Origin: Agarophyton chilense
Taxonomy: Eukaryota > Rhodophyta > Florideophyceae > Gracilariales > Gracilariaceae
Direction: 5' to 3'
DNA: 64,000 nucleotides
NCBI GenBank assembly: GCA_030374765.1
Contig: JARGXX010000099.1
Location: forward strand, 1,302,001-1,366,000
The translations under genes and the position numbers were made by a program. Of the stretch, positions 33,801 through 42,036 are shown piece after piece. How positions within the stretch are numbered: the stretch's first letter is position 1; each line of letters begins with the position of its first letter. The notes beneath the pieces are model-generated. The model did no database searches, was not told the origin of the DNA, and worked only from the letters and a program-made list of their open reading frames with translations.

Positions 33801-35738
33801 TTGAACCGTGCTGATGCAGCCTGTTATGCGTCTTTTCTGCTTCTCTATCGAAGGTGGAGAGGATGATACGTTCAAATGAGGAAGATATTCTTCTTGGAAC
33901 AAAGCCCCGACCAGTCTGTTATCAAGAGCCCCAATTAACCTGTGCAAGTCAAACAAAACGGACATTTCCTTTTCGACAAATGAATCGTTCTCGGGGTTTT
34001 GCCCTCTTATATGAGTTCCAGACACGACTTGTCGCCACAAAGGTCCAACCCATGTCCATACTGGCTTGGAATTCTCACCAATATTTACCAAGTCCGACAA
34101 ATATGTTTCCTCTTCAACACATTCTCCAATACGGATTCCTTTCCCTAAAAACGTGGAAAAGATTAAGTCGACATCTTTTGATGGCCTGATACTCCTGAGG
34201 ATGTTTAAGACATCATTAAGCAGTACAAACCGGAACAAGTCCCAACCCCAGTCGCTTTTTGGATCCTCCCGCAAGGCACTCAAGACGATGTTCGAAATCA
34301 TGACTGTATCTTCGATTGGCAACATAGGAACTGAATACCTATAGAAGTACAGTAAAAATTTCGAAGTAACCTTCAGAAGAGTGCCTCGGTCCCTAACATG
34401 CTCCTCAAGATTCGTTAAAGCTTCCGCAGCCTTGGAATGCGGATTACATCCGCTCAGCCTGTCTATACCAGATATATCATACAGCTTTTCCAAGCATTTT
34501 GTGTGCAGCCGTATTATCTTCTTTCGGTCACAATTGCTGCGAACGATGGTGAAAATAGGACTCAACAACCCAAGAAGGCTTTCTCGGGTCGCAGATGAAT
34601 TTGAAGGCCTTCTGACTCCTAGCAATATATGATCCAGGAGTTCTCTCGGCGAAAACGAACCAGAGACGAACAAAACGTTGTATGGAAGACTTCGGAGAAG
34701 AACGCGAAGAATCCTGTACGCAGACTTCACGACCTTTTCGAACTTCGATGACAGCGCCAGTGCGACATACTTCAGTATGCACGTTTTCTCATTATCTTCT
34801 ATGAATGCATTCAGCGCAACCTTGTCTGCGGTACATAGTACAGCTGAGAAGCCTTCCCATCGCGATTGAAGTTTATGAACGTCGGAAAGAAAATCATTGT
34901 CATTAATATAGGTGTCAACGTCCAGTGCCTCTTGTAGAGTTGTGATGTGTCGGACAGCTTTTCGTAGTAGGTAGAGGAGCGACTGCAAGCCTGTTGGTAA
35001 TTTGGTGCAGTCTTTGTATACGCGGAGCGCCCACACTTGAACTGCCGGTGCCTCGTGAAAGCAGAGTGCTAGCAAGCCCGACGGTACAGATCCAAGACTT
35101 CGAATAAACGGCAATACATCTTGGGTGTTTCGGGCCGGTGTGCGCTTTCGGAAGACATCCCCAAGGGGCTTGCAAAATTTAGAGAATGTACAGAGTCGAA
35201 GACTGGATAGAGCCTCAAGAAAGGCTTCCCTGCACTGGATAATGACACCCAGCTGTGCGGGGTCGTCTTCGTTGACATCGGCGCCTTTGATTATACTAGG
35301 TAGGACGCGATCGCAATCCCAGTCAAGCAGGGATTGTAGTCTCTTTTTCGCAACAGTCTTCGACCAGCTTGTCATTTCACCGCTAATTTCCCATGCTGCC
35401 ACTGCTAAGTGATACTTGGTTGCACATTGGCGACAGTTCTTTATCTGGATGGCGACCTGATCTCTAAACCGCTGCCATGTTTCTCGGTCGTCGTCAAATG
35501 GTTCTGAAAGGTAGGTGATCAAGTAAGACATGTACTTTGGAAAGCAGCACCACCATCCCACACAAACTTCAGGGTGATGCTTTTTCTTTTGGAAATAGGC
35601 AACAAGTTCAACGACAAAGCGTTTAGGGTCACTTTTCCTGAGGGACAAGATGTGTTCAGGGGGACTTGGTAACTTGGGCTGCGCGATGACTGCGGTGTTG
35701 GAACGAGGGCAACCGACAGACTTGGACTTCGACGCCAT
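27891..35738 (-). CDS. SEN1: Senataxin/Sen1-type superfamily 1B RNA/DNA helicase
   Basis: 2615 aa in one exon; the ATG at 35738 (MASKSKSV) is preferred over the upstream extension. Sen1/senataxin unwinds RNA:DNA hybrids and terminates RNA polymerase II transcription in the nucleus. The N-terminal 1000 residues form the helical Sen1-N region (HLAVAAWEISGEM onward). The helicase core carries all expected motifs: Q-motif region (SQVNAMRSIL), Walker A GPPGTGKTSTIMN (about 1406), Ia VLVCAPSNAAVDEI, II DEAAQ (about 1654), III FVGDPQQLPATV, IV QYRMHPS (about 1732), V TIDGIQGREKPVVVLS (about 1862) and VI NVALTRAKYSLLIVGN (about 1891). An insertion with coiled-coil character separates Ia from II, as in UPF1-like helicases. 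The last 700 residues are disordered, basic and contain repeated short motifs. Size equals human SETX. Confidence 0.93.
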   Translation of the reverse strand: MASKSKSVGCPRSNTAVIAQPKLPSPPEHILSLRKSDPKRFVVELVAYFQKKKHHPEVCVGWWCCFPKYMSYLITYLSEPFDDDRETWQRFRDQVAIQIKNCRQCATKYHLAVAAWEISGEMTSWSKTVAKKRLQSLLDWDCDRVLPSIIKGADVNEDDPAQLGVIIQCREAFLEALSSLRLCTFSKFCKPLGDVFRKRTPARNTQDVLPFIRSLGSVPSGLLALCFHEAPAVQVWALRVYKDCTKLPTGLQSLLYLLRKAVRHITTLQEALDVDTYINDNDFLSDVHKLQSRWEGFSAVLCTADKVALNAFIEDNEKTCILKYVALALSSKFEKVVKSAYRILRVLLRSLPYNVLFVSGSFSPRELLDHILLGVRRPSNSSATRESLLGLLSPIFTIVRSNCDRKKIIRLHTKCLEKLYDISGIDRLSGCNPHSKAAEALTNLEEHVRDRGTLLKVTSKFLLYFYRYSVPMLPIEDTVMISNIVLSALREDPKSDWGWDLFRFVLLNDVLNILRSIRPSKDVDLIFSTFLGKGIRIGECVEEETYLSDLVNIGENSKPVWTWVGPLWRQVVSGTHIRGQNPENDSFVEKEMSVLFDLHRLIGALDNRLVGALFQEEYLPHLNVSSSPPSIEKQKRRITGCISTVQSIVRSRFLFLCERNLGSGWLRLLPFHVTHLLSSSQKDISLRCMAAMRKSFGLNSTFAVSNPSKLLASALKKNAETTNMLVDGVQSSLCIMFGLKNMVSPRTYASFFLWYRILQNTGYTSQLHEKSVSEWAFAAICSFSQSWKIFEDHVSESEFREACCQFFAQLREVWGILYEDARRKNVHSEPAALRKATSGLFGMHTMKDSSALASWAHTMSSIAPTWRLSEDHRSSMFKIIRMHANSETGCNRLTLEQCQVLVEKGNLTGAKSFLLSWDKNKNKEVCKNTNLKTLNTTRIDDFFSRKASGERSGDGSIRNQGNSSKLGPRGPLGSTRGRLPLFRTTVRPQRGVCHLSELRKELLGDAPVRPKMRRGLQPESQPTKTLFELQREQAIAQKAARLAADSTRAVQPMEVAINLNSTRPSREACEKSVEIAELGAAPIVDLEKEQLHECTLSPDIRKLQPRDMDLLYRALIRNAEPSIPRPSNMKTSGKTFSNAEEYVEFWEPLLTSECRASILNMMKEENSFANNFLQDPQGYRYCRTAFEVQEPPSSIGYFHNLRLRFCADQGGPPREHGQDLSSSQFSIFQAQATDIVYLRIPPARCTERDGGPLTEAVALVSTSKVEKGIHELVLQLCFDHGLDNAPGKGRRIQVSRLMNLITFQRQIEALWSIPNLPDGLLWPILDPAFGLSINSKVDSRQREKSMSLAAGPLDFISDLGKAGSANDSQVNAMRSILRSSGPLLQYHGVTSEKQFFKKNHGALSLVQGPPGTGKTSTIMNLISAFITTSFERFFPRIVRVSVDDIGMRIRIPAIRVLVCAPSNAAVDEIMSRVIEHGLTLPDGGKACPRIVRVGHGTTLDKLKRFELRTLAKYGEKEDRAESDLEDTKTRLEHRCRALQVVNERISEVHNKRLELMEKEKEEKIDSSKYSSSGIECQIQSLTDQLTLLHDEKDSLKSHLSQVRDERKVQDQAKKVDRMKRMSRILNQSSLVFSTLNSAGHELVKTLGVNFDVVIIDEAAQSIEPESLIPISLGAKGRSSPKFSHVVFVGDPQQLPATVVSTNPTVSKQLRTSLFERICSADRERVMVLNVQYRMHPSISSFPNAHFYFGKIRDGPNVLEKQITKAFHHDAKKRFGPLSFFDTSGMNHIEKRTAKGSVSNLAEARLVIRILENFIGSYRDENFKDSIVLLSPYRQQVVLLEQLVRECVILKSMNIEVSTIDGIQGREKPVVVLSTVRGGNCKDIGFVNDERRMNVALTRAKYSLLIVGNAMILGRTSVPWQGLIRHCRENSHVISLSKNCNTVLPGENAEGNGTGYRNRPPLSLGCVSGSGDRFKKRDTTDREYRAHPGRDVPQENDHQDSAGKLRGKVHEPQSESLKRPTPEKPENIARDVKKRRGGKVKRMDLTANGDSKTSARTGSGECVVAPPIPKSLVKGVTERKLPVEKHGFQTEDRKLEQDRKDLGRLKDLQTENGDRPIDRVLSGQQDAAKTRTRDSVTSGNTALRSLPLRSNVPISLCSDTAKKVENSLVDKPSSTARSNHYPIQKVSNASSSNVTKACNPHFEVSNAAAPKHGPTQKVSNALDRPFAPWKSKANSTPKDGSLFETNPAARFVPPEVSKKGSFLLEKDPRARFVQPEEPENLNSTRRGRNTLNSRTETQTRSKSMAGYPTQRTVVERRADVVKPHSNLVSQLTASDWTPSRSHSKPNILSRLGTKQRTSDHGIQKHPQPNPSWESTSVGNPFNGTRTSPIWNQNLVGNGHSPQSQPPEMMKRDGTREILPIPKSFPGHSTGIHKVNQKRQRKNYVRGIGDGAIDASQHKNPSNLRLMPRPNVNHRGFVKRTNHDEQRMRGNASGKDKNAVSNRKLQPSGRNRHSNAGYGKSKRFPSRSGPLGQPRSMFPSTNGSHQDLTFQANQTNNFGQRTQVNHQRLTSLGNQSNSKNKVTAKVHKSTGGGSLLQRLQAAQEQTFSIVKPSDSRR

Positions 35739-37279
35739 GACGTTCCAAAGGCAGTGCCGGTGCCAGGCGCAAAATGTTACGTTTAGTAAATGAGTGTGGA
35801 ACGCGTAAAGCGGAGGAACGTAGCCTGCGCGAAGGGCTAGCTGGTACACCAGGCAGCAAAAAAGTCAGGTTGAGATGGGAAATCAGGTGAAGAATATGTG
35901 AAGTGTAAGGTGCTACAAATGGCACAAACACTTGTTGTCTATCGTTGAAGGTCAAAAGCTGCAGAGCCTGAGAAGAAGTGGAGTGTTTTGAGAGCTTGGT
36001 AGGAACAGGCTGGGAAATCACACGTCTCCCGCAGGAGTGAAAAGAAGTTGAGAGTTTGAGAAAGCAGATGCGGGGAGGTGAGGGTGAAAGGGCGGTATGC
36101 GGGGGAAGGTGGGGCTTCGCTTCCAAGCGATGGTGGTGGGTGGCTGCTCGACGGGTTGGGCGAATGTGCAGTTCGGGGGGAGGAGAGCAGGGGGTGGGAA
36201 CAGGGAGCAGGTGCATGGGCGATCGAGGCCTCTCAAATGCGCGTTAATTGGATGGCTTTGAGAGTTGGATGTCGCAGCTGCTATGTAAAATTTTGGCGGG
36301 TAATGACCAAATGCGGAAACGTTCACAATGCGAAAGGGGGCTCTACACGTTTCCACGCTGTCAACAGTTGCATGCCCTTCCGCCGGAAAGCTTTTTTTGG
36401 TTGTGGCATGCCTCGTTCGTGTAGGTGGGCTTTCCCTCCGTGACCAGGGAGAGGGCTTGCTCCTCATTCTCCTCACGCGTTGCACTGCGCAACAAATAAT
36501 GCGAACGCATGCATTCGTGCGGACTGAGCGCAGGCACGTGGAGCGCAACTTCTGGCAATGCGCATGACGTAGTAGCGTTTCCTGGGCATCACAAAATGGA
36601 TGCGAAATGCACTGCACGAGTCTCAAAGGCGGAAGACAAAGGATTGTAATTAGCAGCCATTGCCGCGCTTACAGCGCGGCGGTGAGATCGCGAGTCTGGT
36701 TTCCGTCACCGTCGCCGTGGGGGGGGCGCAAAAGCTTTCCGGCTGCGCGAAGGCGTGAAGCAGCAAACGCCATTGCTCGAGCCGGAGAAGCACGACCGCG
36801 CAGCAGACGAAGGTGCCATGCGTTGCGCACAAGCGCTTGCGGAAGATGGGTAGAGTGGCATTGGCGTGCGGCGGAACGCAAAATGGCACCAACTGTCAAT
36901 TCAGCAATGCGGACGCGCAAGATGCGGGGGCGATTGTAGTGGCGGCGCGAGCGCCGTGACGCGTGTGCACGCTGGCGCGCGTTCAGTGGGCCACCTCAGT
37001 GCACGCTGGCTTTGTGGCAGCGATGATAGCGATGCGAGGTGCACACTGTGCAAATGGCCGCCGTCCACGCGCCGCAAGAGGTGCCTCATGCCGCCGCCGC
37101 CCTAAATGCTCCCACTCGTGCTGGCTGACGCTGTTTAACAGACCGCTACGTACTGGCGCCTTTCCTGGCCCGTTTTGGCGCCATCACCCAACCCACCGTG
37201 TGCCACCCGCTCAAACGTGCATCCTCCCCCCGCCCCCCGCACTTCTCCTCCATCTCTCGCTTTTGCCCCCTCCCCCATC
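35739..37279. other. Divergent spacer between SEN1 and the bZIP gene
   Basis: About 1.5 kb containing both promoters and 5' UTRs. Several open frames of 80-200 codons lack domains and I do not call them. The composition is GC-rich at 36650-37140. No RNA gene was seen. Confidence 0.4.
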
Positions 37280-39046
37280 ATGACAACCTCCTCCCACCGC
37301 CACCCCCAGTACGCGCCCGAGCCCCCACCCCACTCCGTGTCGCTCTCCAGCAACCATATCGAGCTTCTCATCACCACGTACAACGACGTGTTCAGCAACC
37401 TTCGCACACACACCCATGCCCTCGCCTGGATCTTACGCGCCGCCTTTGACACCGGCTTCAACTTTGATGGCCCACGCCCCAATATCAATCACTCTCGCGG
37501 CTACGGTCTTCTTTACGTCTGCGCTCGCTCGTCATGCGCCTCTCACATGTCCGAAACCATCTTGCAGCGCACCAACACCATGCTCCTGCCCACGGAGAGT
37601 CTTGACCACTGCGTGCACGGCTTCTTCTTCGACCTTGTTCAGAACCCCTCCTCTCCGCCTACCACCAATATTGGCCGCTATGCCTACTCGTCCGGAGAAC
37701 TGTTCAAGTGCTCCCGAGTGCAAGGCACAAGCCCGGCTAACCCTACAGTCACGATTTCACGCTTGATCCTTGTGAACCGTACCATCTTCCTTCTCGACAC
37801 TGTCGTGGTCTCTTTTTGCTACCCCACTTTGACCTGTGTCCCGGACGACATTCTCCTGTATTCACGCCACCTGTCCTTTCACAAGATCGCCACCTCATTC
37901 CCGACTCCCTCAACTCCCGATGGCTCTTTCCTAGGCCTCGCCCATTTTGGCATGTACGACACGCTTCCTCTGCCCTGTCGCATACCGCCTGGCATGCAGC
38001 GAGCTGATTCTACAAATTCATTTCGCGCTGTGCCGGCCCACATCGCCATCTGTCACGCCCCTCGTTCCATGCTCGTTGGAATGCATCAGGATCTTCTCGA
38101 TCGTTTGCGAGCTTCCTTCGTGCAGCTGATTGCCACAGATGCACGACTATCTGTCCCGATGAGAACAGTGGACGCCTTCACCCCATCGAGAATGAATGAT
38201 GCTCCTCAGCGTCGTACCATGTCTTCACAACATCACCAACCTTCGTATGTTTCTCAATCTTCCCAACCGCACCAACTCCAGCAGCAATTCTCATTTTCTC
38301 CGCAATTGATACCCAGTGTCGATGATCCGATGAACCCTGCTGCAAACAACCCTCGACCGTACGCAGACTGTCGTATAGATATACCTCGCATCCCATCAGA
38401 CATGCGCGCCGTTTCATCGCATCAACCAACCTCCCAGCGCTTAATATCGAACAATGGGATACACGATAGCTCGACCGTTCTCCCTCACGATATTGCCCCA
38501 AGTATCGTTCATGTCAACCCCCAGCTTGTGCCAAATAGTGATCCCGACGTGTCTCTATCTACCGCTGGGCCAGACTCTGTTCACCGCGCCTCTCATGGTT
38601 CGCAGAGAATCCTGCCTGGCAACGGGGCAGATATTACACCTACTGTACGCGTTAATGAAGTTGCTGCTGGTTTGCCGCGTTTATCTTCACGCGTGCTTCC
38701 GGCTAATAGTGCTAACACTAGTTCTAACGTAATCTTCCCTGAAGCCACGGATAATGCGGCAACTATCGTAAACAAACCGCCAAGTGAGCAGCCAGTACCT
38801 CCGTTTACGAAGACCTTGCCAGCTCCCACAAAGAGCGAAATCGTTATTCGCAATCGCATCTCAGCGCAGCGAAGCAATGAGAAGCGCAGACGGAGAATTG
38901 AGAACACAAAAATGGAACTGGCGTACTTGAAAGCATACTTGCCGTCCTTGGAACAACGGAAAGGCTGCCTCATGGAGGAGAATCACTCTCTGAAACTGCG
39001 TTGCATCCAACGATATCGAGAGACAGATATCGAATCGTTCTTTTAA
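37280..39046 (+). CDS. Atypical bZIP-type protein
   Basis: 588 aa from the ATG at 37280; the frame is open upstream but without ATG. The N-terminal 300 residues form an ordered, unassigned domain (NHIELLITTYNDVFSNLRTH onward, several Cys and aromatic residues). A long Ser/Pro/Gln-rich disordered part follows. The C-terminal 65 residues look like a bZIP: basic region NRISAQRSNEKRRRR from N525, then leucines in heptads at L550, L557, L564 and L571, with L547, L554, K561 and N568 at the alternate 'a' positions. Two features are odd: the invariant Arg eight residues after the basic-region Asn is Asn533, and Pro555 sits inside the zipper. It is probably a nuclear transcription factor, but its DNA binding may differ or be lost. 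Confidence 0.65.
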   Translation: MTTSSHRHPQYAPEPPPHSVSLSSNHIELLITTYNDVFSNLRTHTHALAWILRAAFDTGFNFDGPRPNINHSRGYGLLYVCARSSCASHMSETILQRTNTMLLPTESLDHCVHGFFFDLVQNPSSPPTTNIGRYAYSSGELFKCSRVQGTSPANPTVTISRLILVNRTIFLLDTVVVSFCYPTLTCVPDDILLYSRHLSFHKIATSFPTPSTPDGSFLGLAHFGMYDTLPLPCRIPPGMQRADSTNSFRAVPAHIAICHAPRSMLVGMHQDLLDRLRASFVQLIATDARLSVPMRTVDAFTPSRMNDAPQRRTMSSQHHQPSYVSQSSQPHQLQQQFSFSPQLIPSVDDPMNPAANNPRPYADCRIDIPRIPSDMRAVSSHQPTSQRLISNNGIHDSSTVLPHDIAPSIVHVNPQLVPNSDPDVSLSTAGPDSVHRASHGSQRILPGNGADITPTVRVNEVAAGLPRLSSRVLPANSANTSSNVIFPEATDNAATIVNKPPSEQPVPPFTKTLPAPTKSEIVIRNRISAQRSNEKRRRRIENTKMELAYLKAYLPSLEQRKGCLMEENHSLKLRCIQRYRETDIESFF

Positions 39047-39768
39047 CTTTACTTCTTTGATTGCATCAGTATCGACTGCGTTGCCATTACAACAAACCCA
39101 GAGAATCATTTGTCGGTCTGTAGGGCAAGTCCCCTGGCATGTACAGTGCACGAAACATGGATCCGTATCACTATAGTACAAAAATAACCAACCCGTACCA
39201 ATGTGGACGTCTTGCGCAGCGTTCCCGAAACTGCAGAAGGGAACGAACATTCGTGGGGAACATAAATGCAGTGTAGAGATAAAGAGACATGGATTTAGAT
39301 AGCAAGGCCCTAGAAAGGCTGTGCCCAATAGCTGGTGGAGAATTCTAGAAACCGAGCATTGTACGGGCGCGACGTGGATAGGAATCCCCACGGAAAATTT
39401 GGGTACATACGAACGGTACCGTCGTGGGGATAGATGTACGTGTAGGACGATGGGGATTAGCACTATCGTCATTATGAAGATTGTTGGTATCTAAAATGTT
39501 TCAGATTTCTCGGCCTCGGACTGCGTGCGGTTCTCCGAGGCTTGGAGAGCCGCTCGCAGCAGACATGCGCCGCGCGCGCTCTTCGTGCAGCCCTCAGCCA
39601 CACGTTCATCTCTGTCGCCAATCGTGTACCCGGTAAAGAAAACCACCAAACGATCATGCCCCAAGTATTTCTTTGCCGAGGATCCGACTTCGCCATCACG
39701 GCCGTAATCGACTTTGACCTGCGCCCTCCCCTGGATAGATAACGTTTTTCTCAAAGCTACAACTGAGA
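39047..39768. other. Intergenic region, no gene seen
   Basis: About 720 bp upstream of the DUF3598 gene. Short frames on both strands lack recognisable features. Confidence 0.4.
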
Positions 39769-40779
39769 ATGTGCTCGGCATTCTGTTCGTTTACTCCAAT
39801 CCTTTGGAACAAGCACTGCCGTATCACCCAGAACACTCGGGACTCATTCATCATCCATCATGCCGAAACAATTTCATTGTCCCCCGCTCGCGCTATTTTC
39901 CCTGTCATGCAACAAAGTATAGAAACGTCTACATCTTCAATAGTGCAGCAACCTTCTCGCCTCCCCCTTGCTTCGTTCGGGTTTGGCGACGGGTATCAAA
40001 AAATGGCAACAAACGGTGAATGGTTTGGATACGAAGCTACGTTTAGCTCAGAAGGAACTGTACTTTCAATTCCAGACCGCTATGTCCCCGATGAGTTTCG
40101 AGATTGGGGAGTTGCGCCCAATGGTTTTGACATAGTTTCCAGCTCTAAAGTCACCGAAGATACGCTTTACTTGAAACACACGAGGGCATTACCTAGCGTT
40201 GGCTGCGAGGCGGACGCCGTAATACCGGAAGTCTCAGTCCTGAAATGGGAGGGGCCGGGAAATGGAGGGTTTTCAGATGGTTGCATTTCATGCGGATCAC
40301 TTCAATATGATGGGTCTCCGATGCTTACTATACTTGTCAGTGGAAAGGAACGTGTACAGTTATGTTTCCGTGTCAATGAGCAAGTTGGAGACGTGACCGT
40401 TTTTAGAGAGAGTTGGGGCTCTGAGTTTTGTGATGGACAAGTTCTGCCGGGTTGTGGGGGCGGGACTCGGTTCGCGGAAGGTTCCAAGATGAACATTTCC
40501 GACTTGCTTGGATCTTGGGAATACGAATCTGAGGAAGTAGACTTTTCGAAAGATTCAAATATTCGACAAACAAGCGGGGCGTTGAGTAGAAAAAGTCTAG
40601 AAGGGGAACTCGTTACGCTTCCCATCGGGTTGTCAGTACGTGTATTACAAGAAGGAGGTTCAGTTTTGGTTGAATCGGGATGGCTCCATGATGATAAGCG
40701 AATTGTAATCGAAAGGCAATACGAAGAAGGCGTTTTGACCAAAATTAAGAAGAGCATCGAACGTCGCACAAAGGTTTAG
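39769..40779 (+). CDS. DUF3598 family protein, probably plastid-located
   Basis: 336 aa. The core starts about residue 80 with GEWFGYEATFSSEGT and continues IPDRYVPDEFRDWGV and ALPSVGCEADAV, which match the conserved GEWxGY / VPxxxRxW / GCEAD pattern of DUF3598 proteins from cyanobacteria, algae and plants (a lipocalin-like beta-rich family). The first 80 residues are Ser/Thr/Arg-containing, poor in acidic residues and absent from cyanobacterial homologues, so they may be a transit peptide; Met69 or Met81 would be alternative starts. The biochemical role is unknown. The gene is convergent with the AlkB-like gene, with only about 10 bp between stops. Confidence 0.75.
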   Translation: MCSAFCSFTPILWNKHCRITQNTRDSFIIHHAETISLSPARAIFPVMQQSIETSTSSIVQQPSRLPLASFGFGDGYQKMATNGEWFGYEATFSSEGTVLSIPDRYVPDEFRDWGVAPNGFDIVSSSKVTEDTLYLKHTRALPSVGCEADAVIPEVSVLKWEGPGNGGFSDGCISCGSLQYDGSPMLTILVSGKERVQLCFRVNEQVGDVTVFRESWGSEFCDGQVLPGCGGGTRFAEGSKMNISDLLGSWEYESEEVDFSKDSNIRQTSGALSRKSLEGELVTLPIGLSVRVLQEGGSVLVESGWLHDDKRIVIERQYEEGVLTKIKKSIERRTKV

Positions 40780-40788
40780 TTTAGTAGA

Positions 40789-42036
40789 TCAGCCGAAATT
40801 GGACGCTTGCTTCAAATCCTCTTCGGCCCATTTAAGCTTGTATTCGTTTAATACGGGATCCATTACTGCCCGCCATAGTTGGGGAATTAATAGCATTGGT
40901 GCCAGAGTGAGGTAACCATATGGCAATTGAGGGCTGCCTTTTGTATTCTGTAGACTTTGATATCGCCTTGAAGCGTCTGTTAGGGAAAGGAATGAAGAGT
41001 TGGACAAAAGTCGTTAGTGTCATCGCTTGGTACAAAAGCCACGCTCTCTGTTAAACTTACGGAGATGATGGTCAGGGTGCAACTGGAGCTTGAACATGAC
41101 GAAGTTCGAGAGAAGTAGAGGAGCATCCCAACTGTGACGGGGACCAACAGTTTCGAACTCTCCATCCTTTTTTAATCGTCTCATTAATCCATAGTGTTCG
41201 ATCGCGTTCACCTGTTCCAGTAAGACAATGGCAAACAAGGCCTGAAACAGCAAAACCGCAACCCCTTTGACACCATAAAAGAAGCCAAACCCCCAAACAA
41301 ACATCATTTGACCAGTCAAGAATTGTAGCATTTGGTTCTGAAGCGAAAATACACTCAAACCTAGATGTCGTAGTCTAGTATTTTCAATTCGCCATGCCGA
41401 AAGGTATCCCAAAAAAACAGTTCTCGGTAAGAAACGGTAAAAAGACTCTCCATAACGCATTGTAGCCGGGTCCATGGGCGTTGCGGCTCGAAAATGATGT
41501 CCCTTTGAATGTTCAATGGTAAAGTGCGTGTATTGAACTGCCATTAACATAAGCTTGGCCAGGACAGGTTCAAAACGGTTGCGGCGATGCAAAAGCTCGT
41601 GGGAGACATTGATGCCTTCTGCTGCGATAAGGCCGATAGCGAAGAGCAGACCAAAAAGTTGCAAAGGGTGCAAGTGGAAAGTATTGATGCGATGCACAGC
41701 CCACAGCAGGATTCCAAAATATGTTGGGCACCATAGATGTACAGCCAACAAGAATACAGGTCTTCGATCTAACTGCTTTCGTTGGAGTGGGTTTAGTTGC
41801 ACAGTCGGAGATAGCGCGATGATATGATCGAGACAAGGAACTACAATCCAAACAAAAAATACAGGTATAAGAGCACGCCACGGTGAAGATGAGTACTGCG
41901 TGAGCACAGTAAGAAGCGGAACCAGATAGGGGAGGAAGAACGGATATGAACAGATAGGAGTAGGAGGGTCTGCAGACGTCAAACGCCGACGCACGACGCA
42001 CTTTGGATGCAGTTCGAAAACATCTCCAATAGACAT
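40789..42036 (-). CDS. AlkB-type membrane alkane hydroxylase / fatty acid desaturase superfamily
   Basis: Complement of 41061-42036 joined to 40789-40976, 387 aa. The donor is GTAAGT and the acceptor CTAACAG; the join (HPDHHL then HASRRYQSL) recreates the AlkB C-terminal motif, which fixes the exon structure. It is an integral membrane di-iron enzyme: hydrophobic spans at about 30-48, 55-75, 92-115 and 125-145, plus a pair at about 243-273. His clusters are H146-ELL-H150, HFTIEHSKGHH (H171-H181), EHYG (H281) and H320-PDHH. The motif after the second cluster, ATPMDPATMRYGE, and the C-terminal SPQLPYGYLTLAP and LWRAVMDP are typical of bacterial alkane 1-monooxygenases. Those enzymes hydroxylate terminal carbons of n-alkanes with rubredoxin; no rubredoxin gene is nearby. 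A spliced copy in a eukaryote suggests an old acquisition from bacteria. Confidence 0.88.

Noticed and set aside
27891..35849. Start of the SEN1 frame at 35849
   Set aside because: The upstream 37 codons are hydrophobic and unlike helicase N-termini; the ATG at 35738 gives a better start.
37175..37279. N-terminal extension of the bZIP protein
   Set aside because: The frame is open but contains no ATG before 37280.
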